NCBI GenBank assembly: GCA_001790315.1
Contig: MGCE01000099.1
Span: 6,745 to 14,895, forward strand
DNA length: 8,151 nucleotides
Source: Candidatus Rokubacteria bacterium RIFCSPLOWO2_02_FULL_72_37
GTDB lineage: Bacteria; Methylomirabilota; Methylomirabilia; Rokubacteriales; CSP1-6
Direction: 5' to 3'
A program made the position numbers and the translations under genes. Numbering within the stretch: the first letter of the stretch is position 1; the number at the start of each line of letters is the position of its first letter. The notes beneath the pieces were generated by a model. That model worked only from the letters and a program-made list of their open reading frames with translations, ran no database searches and had not been told where the DNA came from. This document shows positions 1 to 5,947 of the stretch, in pieces.

Positions 1-946
1 GCACGGCGCCGCGCACGATGTTGTTCACGGGCTGCTGCGCGGTGAGCGTGAGCCCCGAGGTGTGGGAGGTGACGGCGACGGCGAGCGACCGCGGATCCCG
101 CGCGCCGAACTCCTCGCGCATCATGCGCGCGAAGATCCGGCGGGTGGCCCGGATCTTCGCGATCTCCTCGAAGACGTCCGTGCGGCAGTTCACGAGGATC
201 GCGATGCGCGGCGCGAAGGCGTCGATCGGCACCCCGCGTCGCAGCAGCTCACGCACGAGATAGCGGATCTCGACGAAGCCGAGCGCCATCTCCTCCACGG
301 CGTCGAGCCCGCCGTCGCTGATGTAGTAGGTGTCCTCGAGAAAGGCGTGGAACCGCGGCATCGCCCGCGTCGCGAACTCGATCGAGTCGGCGGCCAGCCG
401 CAGCCGCAGGGCGAAGGGCATGTGGCTCGCGTAGCTGCAGTCCTCGCAGTAGAAGGGCACCTGGATCGTCGAGCCGCGCACCCGCGCGGGGTCCGCGCCG
501 CGCTCGCGCGCGACCAGGTACAGGCCCGCGATCGCGAACGGCGCGGGGAGCGAGTGCGAGAGCGTGATCCGGTCGAGCGGCAGGCCCTCGTAGAGGTCGC
601 GGTAGTCGCCCAGGTGACAGACGGACACCCCCTGCGTGCCGATCGCGTGGCGCGCGATCGGGTGATCCGGGTCGCACCAGGCCATCGTCGGGGTGTCACC
701 GATCACGTCCACGCCTGTCGCGCCGTGCGCGATCAGGTAGCGGAACTGCTCGTTGGAGCGACGCGCGGTCCCCTCGCCCGACAATTCGTGCTGGATCCAG
801 CCGCCACCGCCGTCGGCGGGCCGGCGGCCGCGCGTGTAGGGGTAGGTCCCCGGGTCGCCGAGCCGGGTCGCGTACTCGCCGGCGACGTCGGCGGGCGTGT
901 AGACGGGCTTCAGCGGGATCCCCGAGTGCGTGAGGCGATCGGTCAT
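1..946 (-). CDS. Divergent B12-dependent acyl-CoA mutase, large subunit (methylmalonyl-CoA mutase family), 3' end off window
   Basis: This is an open frame of 315 codons with no stop, running off the left edge. The start ATG (946-944) overlaps the TGA of the upstream SDR as ATGA, with a GGAGG ribosome site 5 nt upstream. The protein follows the N-terminal TIM-barrel half of methylmalonyl-CoA mutases: YPYTRG (35-40), EGTARRSN (58-65), DTPT (84-87), DPDHP (92-96), STIQ (159-162), FAPRI (244-248), FEEIAKIRATRRIFARMMRE (259-278) and LTAQQPVNNIVR (301-312). Family members isomerise acyl-CoA carbon skeletons with adenosylcobalamin; the B12-binding domain would lie off the window, in this protein or a separate subunit. 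By-eye alignment to Propionibacterium MutB puts Leu55 at Tyr89, Tyr172 near Arg207, Tyr207 at Tyr243 and Tyr208 at His244. True methylmalonyl-CoA mutase activity is therefore unlikely. The fold assignment is firm. The substrate is unknown; an arylsuccinyl-CoA is a guess from the neighbours. Confidence 0.88.
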   Translation of the reverse strand, partial: MTDRLTHSGIPLKPVYTPADVAGEYATRLGDPGTYPYTRGRRPADGGGGWIQHELSGEGTARRSNEQFRYLIAHGATGVDVIGDTPTMAWCDPDHPIARHAIGTQGVSVCHLGDYRDLYEGLPLDRITLSHSLPAPFAIAGLYLVARERGADPARVRGSTIQVPFYCEDCSYASHMPFALRLRLAADSIEFATRAMPRFHAFLEDTYYISDGGLDAVEEMALGFVEIRYLVRELLRRGVPIDAFAPRIAILVNCRTDVFEEIAKIRATRRIFARMMREEFGARDPRSLAVAVTSHTSGLTLTAQQPVNNIVRGAV

Positions 947-1737
947 GCTGGCCTCCGCGTCTCCCTGGCCTCGCGGACGCTGGCCAGGGGGCTCATGTTC
1001 AAGCTCAGTCCACCGTCGACCGGGATCTCGGCGCCGTTGATGAAGGCCGCCGCGTCCGAGGCGAGGAAGGCGATCAGCCGCGCGACCTCCTCGGTCAGTC
1101 CGAGCCGTCGCGCGGGCGTCGCCGCGACGGCCGCCGCACGGATCTCGGCCGGCATCGCCTCGACCAGCTCGGTCGCGATGAGACCGGGGAGGACGGCGTT
1201 GCAGGTCACGCCGTGGCGCGCGTGCTCGAGGGCGACCGTCTTGGTGAGGCCGAGCAGCCCCGCCTTGCTCGCCGCGTAAGCCGCCTGCCGGTGGAGGCCG
1301 CCCCAGGCCGCGATCGACGAGACGTTGACGATCCGTCCCCGGCCGCGCTCGGCCATGCCCCCGACCACCTCGCGGATCAGGTTGAACGCGCCCGAGAGGT
1401 TCACGGCCAGCTCGCGCTGCCAGGCCTCGGGCGTCATGCGCGCGACCGGCGCGATGTTGTTCACGATCCCCGCGTTGTTCACGAGCACGTCGACGGGCCC
1501 GAGCGCCTCGCGGACGCGCGCCACGCCCGCGCCGACGGCGGCCGGGTCGGCCACGTCGAAGACCGCCGCCGCCGCCCGTCGGCCGGCCGCCCGGACCGCG
1601 GCCGCAGTCTCCTCGACCGCCGGGAGCACGTCGCCGACCGCGACGTCCGCGCCCGCCGTCGCGAGCGCCAGCGCCGTGGCGCGGCCGATCCCACGCGCCG
1701 CGCCCGTGACGAGCGCCACCCGGCCCGTCAGCTCCAC
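943..1737 (-). CDS. Short-chain dehydrogenase/reductase (SDR), probable 3-hydroxyacyl-CoA dehydrogenase
   Basis: This is a 264-residue classical SDR with a Rossmann fold. Visible motifs are the cofactor loop TGAARGIG (11-18), Asp36 at the end of the second strand (which usually selects NAD(H) over NADP(H)), NNAG (87-90), Asn113, and the catalytic Ser141, Tyr154, Lys158 set (YAASK). PVDGG near the C-terminus is also typical, followed by a short extra tail of about 20 residues. The start is GTG at 1737, chosen because it sits directly before the first beta strand and has GGGAG 5 nt upstream; no in-frame ATG fits. It lies 72 bases after the crotonase and overlaps the mutase gene by 4 bases, so translation of the two is probably coupled. 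By context it would oxidise the hydroxyacyl-CoA made by a neighbouring hydratase. Other SDR roles (3-oxoacyl-ACP reductase-like, alicyclic alcohol dehydrogenase) cannot be excluded from sequence alone. Confidence 0.9.
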   Translation of the reverse strand: MELTGRVALVTGAARGIGRATALALATAGADVAVGDVLPAVEETAAAVRAAGRRAAAAVFDVADPAAVGAGVARVREALGPVDVLVNNAGIVNNIAPVARMTPEAWQRELAVNLSGAFNLIREVVGGMAERGRGRIVNVSSIAAWGGLHRQAAYAASKAGLLGLTKTVALEHARHGVTCNAVLPGLIATELVEAMPAEIRAAAVAATPARRLGLTEEVARLIAFLASDAAAFINGAEIPVDGGLSLNMSPLASVREARETRRPA

Positions 1738-1742
1738 GCCGT

Positions 1743-1747
1743 CTCCC
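1743..1747 (-). promoter_or_regulatory. Ribosome binding site for the SDR GTG start
   Basis: GGGAG on the minus strand ends 5 nt before the GTG at 1737-1735. It supports the GTG as the true start, since no ATG occurs in frame near the first conserved strand (GRVALVTG). Confidence 0.55.
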
Positions 1748-1809
1748 GGCGGCGGGGCTCCCGGCCGAGCGCCCGGAGCTCCCCGTCGGTGATCACGCGC
1801 GCCGCCACG

Positions 1810-2607
1810 TCATCGCCCCGTGAAGGTCGGCTGCGAGCGCGTGAGGAACGCGCGCTGGCCGGCGCGCCAGTCTTCCGAGCGGCAGAGGTAGCTGAAGGCG
1901 TCGGTCTCGAACGCGATGCCCTCGTCGAGCGGGCGGCCGACGGCGTGGAGGACCGCCTGCTTGGCGGCGCGGGTCGCGAGCGGCCCGTTGCCGGCGATCG
2001 TCTCGGCCAGCTCCGTCGCCGTCGTCAGCAGGTCCTTGGCCGGCACCACGTGGTTGACGAACCCGATGCGATACGCCTCCTGGGCGTCGTAGATCTTGCC
2101 GGTCAGGATGATCTCCATCGCGCGGCCGAGCCCGACGATGCGCGCGAGCCGCGAGCAGCCGCCGTCCCCGGGCATCAGCCCCCACCGGATCTCCTGGTGG
2201 CCGAAGGTGGCGTGCGCGGCGGCGATCCGGATGTCGCAGAACTCGGCCAGCTCGTGACCGCCCGCGATGCAGTAACCGTTGATCGCGGCCACGATCGGCG
2301 TGTGGATCTTGTAGCCGCCCGAGATCCCGCCCCAGCCCGGCCCCTCGAACGCGCGGCGGCGGTTATCCTCCTCGGAGGCCTCGCGGATCGCCGGAATGAG
2401 CTGCGTGAGGTCCGCGCCGCTGCAGAAGGCGCGCGCGCCGGCGCCGGTGAGGATCGCGCACCGGATCTCCCGGTCGCGCTTCACCTCGTCCCAGACGCCG
2501 ATGAGCTCGGCGGACATCTCGGTGTCGATGCAGTTGTGGACCTCGGGGCGGTTCAGCGTGACGTACGCCAGCGCCCCCCGCTTCTCGTAGAGCACTTTCC
2601 CCGCCAT
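1810..2607 (-). CDS. Enoyl-CoA hydratase/isomerase family protein (crotonase fold), first copy
   Basis: This is a 265-residue crotonase, the usual family length. The N-terminal strand YVTLNRPE (15-22), the oxyanion segment FCSGADL (61-67), the second oxyanion glycines GG (116-117) and both acid/base glutamates of classical hydratases, Glu119 (GGHEL) and Glu139 (HQEIRWG), are present. MPGDGG (145-150) is followed by the usual helical C-terminus. Keeping both glutamates favours real hydratase activity, adding water to a 2-enoyl-CoA, over isomerase- or decarboxylase-only types. The ATG at 2607 has AGGAG 5 nt upstream. It sits 12 bases after a paralogous crotonase and ahead of the SDR, a hydratase/dehydrogenase order typical of beta-oxidation-like modules. 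The substrate is not readable from sequence; a side-chain enoyl-CoA of an aromatic or alicyclic acid is inferred from the context. Confidence 0.9.
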   Translation of the reverse strand: MAGKVLYEKRGALAYVTLNRPEVHNCIDTEMSAELIGVWDEVKRDREIRCAILTGAGARAFCSGADLTQLIPAIREASEEDNRRRAFEGPGWGGISGGYKIHTPIVAAINGYCIAGGHELAEFCDIRIAAAHATFGHQEIRWGLMPGDGGCSRLARIVGLGRAMEIILTGKIYDAQEAYRIGFVNHVVPAKDLLTTATELAETIAGNGPLATRAAKQAVLHAVGRPLDEGIAFETDAFSYLCRSEDWRAGQRAFLTRSQPTFTGR

Positions 2608-2619
2608 ATCCTCTCCTCG

Positions 2620-3423
2620 CTAGAGGTCGGTCGCGTGCGTGCCGGCGCGCCCGCGGTCGGTCTTGTCGTAGAACCGCGCGAGACGCCCCGGGATCGCCGG
2701 GTTCGCCACGCAGGAGTAGCCGTTCAGCGCCTCGATCCGGAGCTGGTCGTCGAGCGGTCGGCCGAGCACGTCGAGAATCGTCTCCTTGGCCGAGCGGACG
2801 GCGAGCTGGTCGTTGCGGAGGATCTGGCGCGCGACGCGCTCGGCCTCGGCGAGCAGGGTCGCGTGCGGCACGACCCTCGCGACGAGGTTGCAGCCGAGCG
2901 CGCGCGCGGCGTCGATCGGCTCGGCCGTCAGCAGCATCTCCAGCGCGACGCCCGCCCCGCAGGTGTTCACGAGGCGCACGATGCCGCCGTCACCGTGGTG
3001 GTAGCCCCGGCGCGCCTCGAACGACCCGAAGCGCGCGTGCTCCGACGCGATCCGGATGTCACAGGCCAGGGCCAGCTCGAAGCCGCCGGCCAGGGCCCAG
3101 CCGTTGACGGCCGCGATCACGGGCTTGGTGAGACGGTGCAGGCCGCGGGTGAGGCCGCCGAGGCCGTCCTGCACGACGCGTCGCACGCGCAGCGGGTCGG
3201 CGCCGAGCCAGGGGGGGATGAACGTCTTGAGATCCGCGCCCGCGCAGAAGGCGTCGCCGCTGCCGGTCAGGATCGCCACGTCGAGCCCGGCGTCGTCACG
3301 GAAGTCCTCCCACGTCCGCCAGAGGAGCCGGTGCAGCTCCGGATCGATCGCGTTCTTCGCCTCGGGGCGGTTCAGCGTGACGTAGGCGATGCGGTCGCGC
3401 TTCTCGTAGATCAGCTTCGGCAT
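2620..3423 (-). CDS. Enoyl-CoA hydratase/isomerase family protein (crotonase fold), second copy
   Basis: This is a 267-residue crotonase, paralogous to the one just downstream; both begin with a YEKR...AYVTLNRPE strand. The oxyanion segment FCAGADL (59-65), GG (113-114), Glu116 (GGFEL) and Glu136 (SFEARRG) are in place, so both hydratase acids are retained. The loop after the second glutamate reads YHHGDGG, where crotonases normally have a proline before the glycine (PGDGG or PGAGG); this may alter the active-site rim. The ATG at 3423 has AGGAG 7 nt upstream, and the gene start overlaps the end of the TetR gene by 13 bases. With two crotonases together, one may be the side-chain hydratase and the other a ring-opening hydrolase or a second-step hydratase for an alicyclic CoA intermediate. 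That split of roles is inference. Confidence 0.9.
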   Translation of the reverse strand: MPKLIYEKRDRIAYVTLNRPEAKNAIDPELHRLLWRTWEDFRDDAGLDVAILTGSGDAFCAGADLKTFIPPWLGADPLRVRRVVQDGLGGLTRGLHRLTKPVIAAVNGWALAGGFELALACDIRIASEHARFGSFEARRGYHHGDGGIVRLVNTCGAGVALEMLLTAEPIDAARALGCNLVARVVPHATLLAEAERVARQILRNDQLAVRSAKETILDVLGRPLDDQLRIEALNGYSCVANPAIPGRLARFYDKTDRGRAGTHATDL

Positions 3424-4037
3424 GCGGGCTCTCCTCTCGCGGCGGACGGGGCGCAGCGCACGGCGGCGGCGACGAAGCGCCAGAGCTCCTCGGCGACCGC
3501 CGTCTGCGGCGGCCGCTCGGCGCGGCTCAGCACCGCGCCGAGCGCCTGGCGGATGCCTCCCAGCACCATGGCGCCGGCCAGGCCCGGGTCGAGGTCGGTC
3601 GGGATCTCACCGCTCCGCTGGCCCCGCGCGAGATTGCGCGCCGCCAGCTCGATCTCGCGGGCGATCCAGCGCGCCTCCACGGCCGCCACGGCCGGCTCGC
3701 GCGCGAGGCGGCCGAGGATCACGGGCGCGAGCGGCTCGGCGTAGTGGAAGGCGACGTCGCGCTCGACCCGGAGGCGCTCGCGCGTCGCCCAGTCGCGGCC
3801 CGGCGCGGGATCGACGTCGAACACCGTGGCGTCGAGCCGGTCGTAGAAGTCCTCGACGACCGCCGCGATCAGCGTGGCCTTGGACCCGAAGTGGCGATAG
3901 ATCAGCCCGACGGACACTCCGCCCCGCGCCGCGATCGATGTGACCTCGGCCGCGCCCCGCCGGGCCACCAGGTCGGCGGCGGCGGCCGCGAGCAGCCGCC
4001 GCCGCGTCGCGAGCCCTCGCCCGGACATCTGGACCAT
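3411..4037 (-). CDS. TetR/AcrR family transcriptional repressor, probable autoregulator of the acyl-CoA operon
   Basis: This is a 208-residue TetR-type regulator. The N-terminal DNA-binding domain shows the helix-turn-helix VTSIAARGGVSVGLIYRHFG (32-51), with the family signature of a tyrosine and phenylalanine before GSK and a following helix (TLIAAVVEDFYDRL). The C-terminal helical part (about 75-205) would bind the inducer, here plausibly an acyl-CoA pathway intermediate. It is the first gene of the downstream block and overlaps the following crotonase by 13 bases. A perfect 14-bp palindrome begins 11 bases upstream of its start, inside a likely promoter, so self-repression is expected. The start may be ATG at 4037 or ATG at 4028 (MSGRG); neither has a convincing ribosome site, and the later one leaves a short leader if transcription starts near 4037. 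The family call is secure; effector and targets are inferred. Confidence 0.9.
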   Translation of the reverse strand: MVQMSGRGLATRRRLLAAAAADLVARRGAAEVTSIAARGGVSVGLIYRHFGSKATLIAAVVEDFYDRLDATVFDVDPAPGRDWATRERLRVERDVAFHYAEPLAPVILGRLAREPAVAAVEARWIAREIELAARNLARGQRSGEIPTDLDPGLAGAMVLGGIRQALGAVLSRAERPPQTAVAEELWRFVAAAVRCAPSAARGEPACRS

Positions 4038-4043
4038 ACCGGA

Positions 4044-4072
4044 CGTGTAAGTGAATTCACTTCACATGGCAA
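4044..4072 (-). promoter_or_regulatory. Candidate sigma-70-type promoter of the TetR-crotonase-SDR-mutase operon
   Basis: On the minus strand TTGCCA (4072-4067, 5 of 6 to TTGACA) is followed after 17 bases by TACACG (4049-4044), a weak -10 matching 3 of 6. The spacing is ideal and the palindrome nearly fills the spacer. Transcription would start close to 4037, at or next to the first TetR ATG. The weak -10 keeps this tentative. Confidence 0.4.
4049..4062. promoter_or_regulatory. Perfect palindrome, probable operator of the adjacent TetR regulator
   Basis: AAGTGAATTCACTT equals its own reverse complement over 14 bases; pairing stops outside this core. It lies in the 48-base gap between the GNAT and TetR genes, 11 bases upstream of the TetR ATG. 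TetR dimers commonly bind such inverted repeats, and TetR regulators of fatty-acid and acyl-CoA operons often use sites rich in TGAA/TTCA. It also lies within the spacer of the predicted promoter, where a bound repressor would block RNA polymerase. Confidence 0.65.
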
Positions 4073-4085
4073 TGATGCGGACGCC

Positions 4086-4589
4086 TCATAGGGAACGAGG
4101 GGTCCGGCGGGCGAGACGCCGGAGCGCTGCACCGCTCAGCCGCGTCAGGATCCACTCGCGCCGAAGCCGGGCGCCCAGCCGCCGGTAGAAGCGGATCGAC
4201 GGCGCGTTCCAGTCGAGGACCGTCCACTCCATGCGGCCGCAGCCCCGGCGCACGGCGATGCGCGCCAGCGCCCGCAACAGCGCCCGCCCCGCGCCCCGCC
4301 CGCGCTCCACGGGCAGCACGAACAGATCCTCGAGGTAGAGCGTCGGGCGCCCGGCGAACGTGGAGTACGTGAAGAAATAGAGCGCGAAGCCCACGGTCGT
4401 CCGCCCGCGTCGGGCCAGCAGGGCCTCGAAGTAACGCCGCCGGCCGAACCCGTGCCGCCGGATGCGCGCCGCCGTCGCCTCCACCTCGTCGCCGAGACGC
4501 TCGTACTCGGCGAGCCCCTCGATCAGCCGCAAGATGGTCCCGGCGTCGTGCCGGGTGGCGCGGCGGATCGCGAGCCGGCGCGCGGCGAT
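4086..4589 (-). CDS. GNAT acetyltransferase, spermidine/spermine (diamine) N-acetyltransferase-like; start codon non-canonical or lost
   Basis: This is an acetyl-CoA-dependent N-acetyltransferase of the GNAT fold resembling diamine acetyltransferases (SSAT). It has the N-terminal strand-helix AIRRATRHDAGTILRLIEGL, then GFALYFFTYSTFAGRPTLYLEDLFV, where SSAT has its catalytic Glu in YLED. The acetyl-CoA loop is ERGRGAGRALL, and the end is WNAPSIRFYRRLGA with the usual tyrosine. Conserved sequence begins at about 4575, but no ATG, GTG or TTG occurs in frame there. The first usable start is TTG at 4532, which would remove the first strand and part of helix 1. An ATC at 4589, with GGGGG 7 nt upstream, would give 167 residues, close to the 171 of human SSAT; I use it as the likely boundary. 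It follows the M20 stop by 2 bases. The acceptor could be a polyamine, an amino acid or another amine. A link to the aromatic pathway is not evident. Confidence 0.72.
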   Translation of the reverse strand: MAARRLAIRRATRHDAGTILRLIEGLAEYERLGDEVEATAARIRRHGFGRRRYFEALLARRGRTTVGFALYFFTYSTFAGRPTLYLEDLFVLPVERGRGAGRALLRALARIAVRRGCGRMEWTVLDWNAPSIRFYRRLGARLRREWILTRLSGAALRRLARRTPRSL

Positions 4590-4591
4590 GG

Positions 4592-5917
4592 CTACGCCCC
4601 CGCGACGGCGCGCAGCAGCTCCACGTAGCTCCGCACGCCCGCGCGCACGTTCTCGAGTGAGATCCGCTCGTCGTTGCCGTGGATGCGCCGGAACTCGCCG
4701 TCGTCGAGGACGAACGGCCCGAAGCCATACCCGTGGAGCCCGCAGCGGCGGAAGACCCAGTTGTCGGTGAACGCCACGAGCAGCTCGGGCACCACGACGG
4801 CGTCCGGGGCACGGCGCCGGAGCACGGCGGCCATGGCCTTGTAGAGCTCGGAGTCCGGCGGCGAGAGGTTGGGCACCTTCGGCGTGCTCTCGAGCGCGAC
4901 CTCGACCTGGTCGTCGCCGATCACGCCGCGGATCCAGCCGAGGATCTCGTCGGGATCGTCGCCCGGCAGCATCCGGCAGTCGAAAATCGCGGAGGCCTCG
5001 GGGGGAATCACGTTGCTCTTCTCGCTCCCCTGGAGCATCGTGAGCGCGAAGCTCGTGCGCACCAGCGCGGCGTGGTGCCGGTTGGTGAAGAACCGGGCGC
5101 GGAACGCCGCGTCACGGAGCGAGCGGTCGAGGTCGTCCAACCCCGCCGCCTCGACCGGCGGCAGGATTTGCGCCATGCGCGCGAAGTACTCCTGCACCTC
5201 CGGCAGGACGCGCGTCGGCCGCTCGGCGTCGAGCAGGCGCCCGAGCGCGCGGACCAGGCGGTGGGGCGCCGTGTCGGGCCAGGGCATCGAGGCGTGGCCC
5301 GGCGCGCCGCGCGCCGTGAGCCGGACCGCCAGCGCCGTCTTCTCCGAGATCACGATCGACGCGAACGGCGCCCGGGCGCCGGGCGGCGTGACGATGGCCC
5401 CGAGCTCGGAGATCGCGTACTCCGCGCCGGCGAGCCAGTCGCGGTGCCGGTCGGCGACGAACCGGGCCCCGTACGCGCTCCCGGCCTCCTCGTCCGCCGT
5501 GGCGAGGAAGATCAGGTCGCGCTTGAGCGGCACGCGCGCGCGCTTGAGCGCGAGCAGCGCGACGAGCTGGAGGATGCCCGTGGATTTCATGTCGAGGGCG
5601 CCGCGGCCGTAGAGGAACCCGTCGCGGATCTCGCCGCCGAAGGGGTCCACGGTCCAGTAGCGCCGGTCCGCGTAGACGACGTCGATGTGGTGGTGGAGCA
5701 CGACGCCGCCGAGGGCGCCGTCGCCCGCCAGGCGCGCGACGAGATTCGCGCGCCCCGGCGCCGACTCGACGATCTCGCTCGCGAGGCCCTCGCGCGCGAG
5801 GACGTCCGCGAGGAAGCGGGCGCCGGCGATCTCGGCGCCGGGCGGATTGGTCGTGTCGATCATGAGGTAGCGGCGCAGGAGGTCGATCGCCTCGTCGCCC
5901 AGTCCGGTCCAGTCCAT
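4592..5917 (-). CDS. M20-family metallo-hydrolase (ArgE/DapE/ACY1/carboxypeptidase S-like amidohydrolase)
   Basis: This is a 441-residue zinc amidohydrolase that would cleave an amide or peptide bond in the cytosol; no signal peptide or membrane segment is visible. The di-metal site can be read as HHHIDVV (75-81, ligand His77 and Asp79), the bridging aspartate in GRGALDMKS (104-112, Asp109), the catalytic Glu143 with ligand Glu144 in DEEAG (142-146), and a C-terminal His413 in RIHGNDE. A middle dimerisation domain (about 190-310, with RGAPGHASMPWPD) carries the usual GHAS histidine. The ATG at 5917 has AGGAG 9 nt upstream. It follows the flavoprotein gene by 30 bases and precedes the acetyltransferase by 2 bases, so the three are probably co-transcribed. 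The motif set is that of ArgE/DapE/aminoacylase/yscS-type enzymes, not of the M20D auxin-conjugate hydrolases. The substrate is unknown; N-acyl amino acids or dipeptides are the usual ones. Confidence 0.88.
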   Translation of the reverse strand: MDWTGLGDEAIDLLRRYLMIDTTNPPGAEIAGARFLADVLAREGLASEIVESAPGRANLVARLAGDGALGGVVLHHHIDVVYADRRYWTVDPFGGEIRDGFLYGRGALDMKSTGILQLVALLALKRARVPLKRDLIFLATADEEAGSAYGARFVADRHRDWLAGAEYAISELGAIVTPPGARAPFASIVISEKTALAVRLTARGAPGHASMPWPDTAPHRLVRALGRLLDAERPTRVLPEVQEYFARMAQILPPVEAAGLDDLDRSLRDAAFRARFFTNRHHAALVRTSFALTMLQGSEKSNVIPPEASAIFDCRMLPGDDPDEILGWIRGVIGDDQVEVALESTPKVPNLSPPDSELYKAMAAVLRRRAPDAVVVPELLVAFTDNWVFRRCGLHGYGFGPFVLDDGEFRRIHGNDERISLENVRAGVRSYVELLRAVAGA

Positions 5918-5926
5918 GGCGTGTCG

Positions 5927-5931
5927 CTCCT
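5927..5931 (-). promoter_or_regulatory. Ribosome binding site for the M20 hydrolase
   Basis: AGGAG on the minus strand lies in the 30-base gap after the flavoprotein stop, 9 nt before the ATG at 5917. It supports this start. The gap shows no terminator hairpin, so the two genes are probably co-transcribed. Confidence 0.5.
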
Positions 5932-5947
5932 CTGGCGCGGCCGCGCC

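Noticed and set aside
1..946. Naming the left-edge gene as ordinary methylmalonyl-CoA mutase
   Set aside because: The substrate-contact positions (MutB Tyr89, Arg207, His244) appear changed, so a specific methylmalonyl function or gene symbol is not supported.
62..1279. A 405-codon plus-strand open frame
   Set aside because: It lies antisense to the mutase and SDR genes, both verified by motifs, and has no recognisable domain.
1793..1813. ATG overlapping the crotonase stop (ATGA at 1813-1810), resembling a coupled gene start
   Set aside because: The frame ends after six codons (MTWRRA), so no gene starts here.
1213..3744. An 843-codon open frame on the plus strand opposite the SDR, crotonase and TetR genes
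   Set aside because: It is antisense to four genes with clear family motifs; its arginine-, alanine- and valine-rich translation has no recognisable domain, as expected for the mirror frame of GC-rich codons.
4038..4085. Rho-independent terminator after the GNAT gene
   Set aside because: No GC hairpin followed by a T run is visible; the only symmetric element is the operator-like palindrome, which lacks a T tract on either strand.
4057..4812. A 251-codon minus-strand open frame overlapping the M20 and GNAT genes
   Set aside because: Low-complexity translation in a shifted frame; the GNAT and M20 frames over the same DNA carry the conserved motifs.
4592..5917. Auxin-conjugate (ILR1/M20D) hydrolase identity for the M20 gene
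   Set aside because: M20D enzymes carry a Cys-containing HACGHD-type metal motif, which is absent; the GRGALDMKS and HHHIDVV motifs are of the ArgE/ACY1/yscS type.
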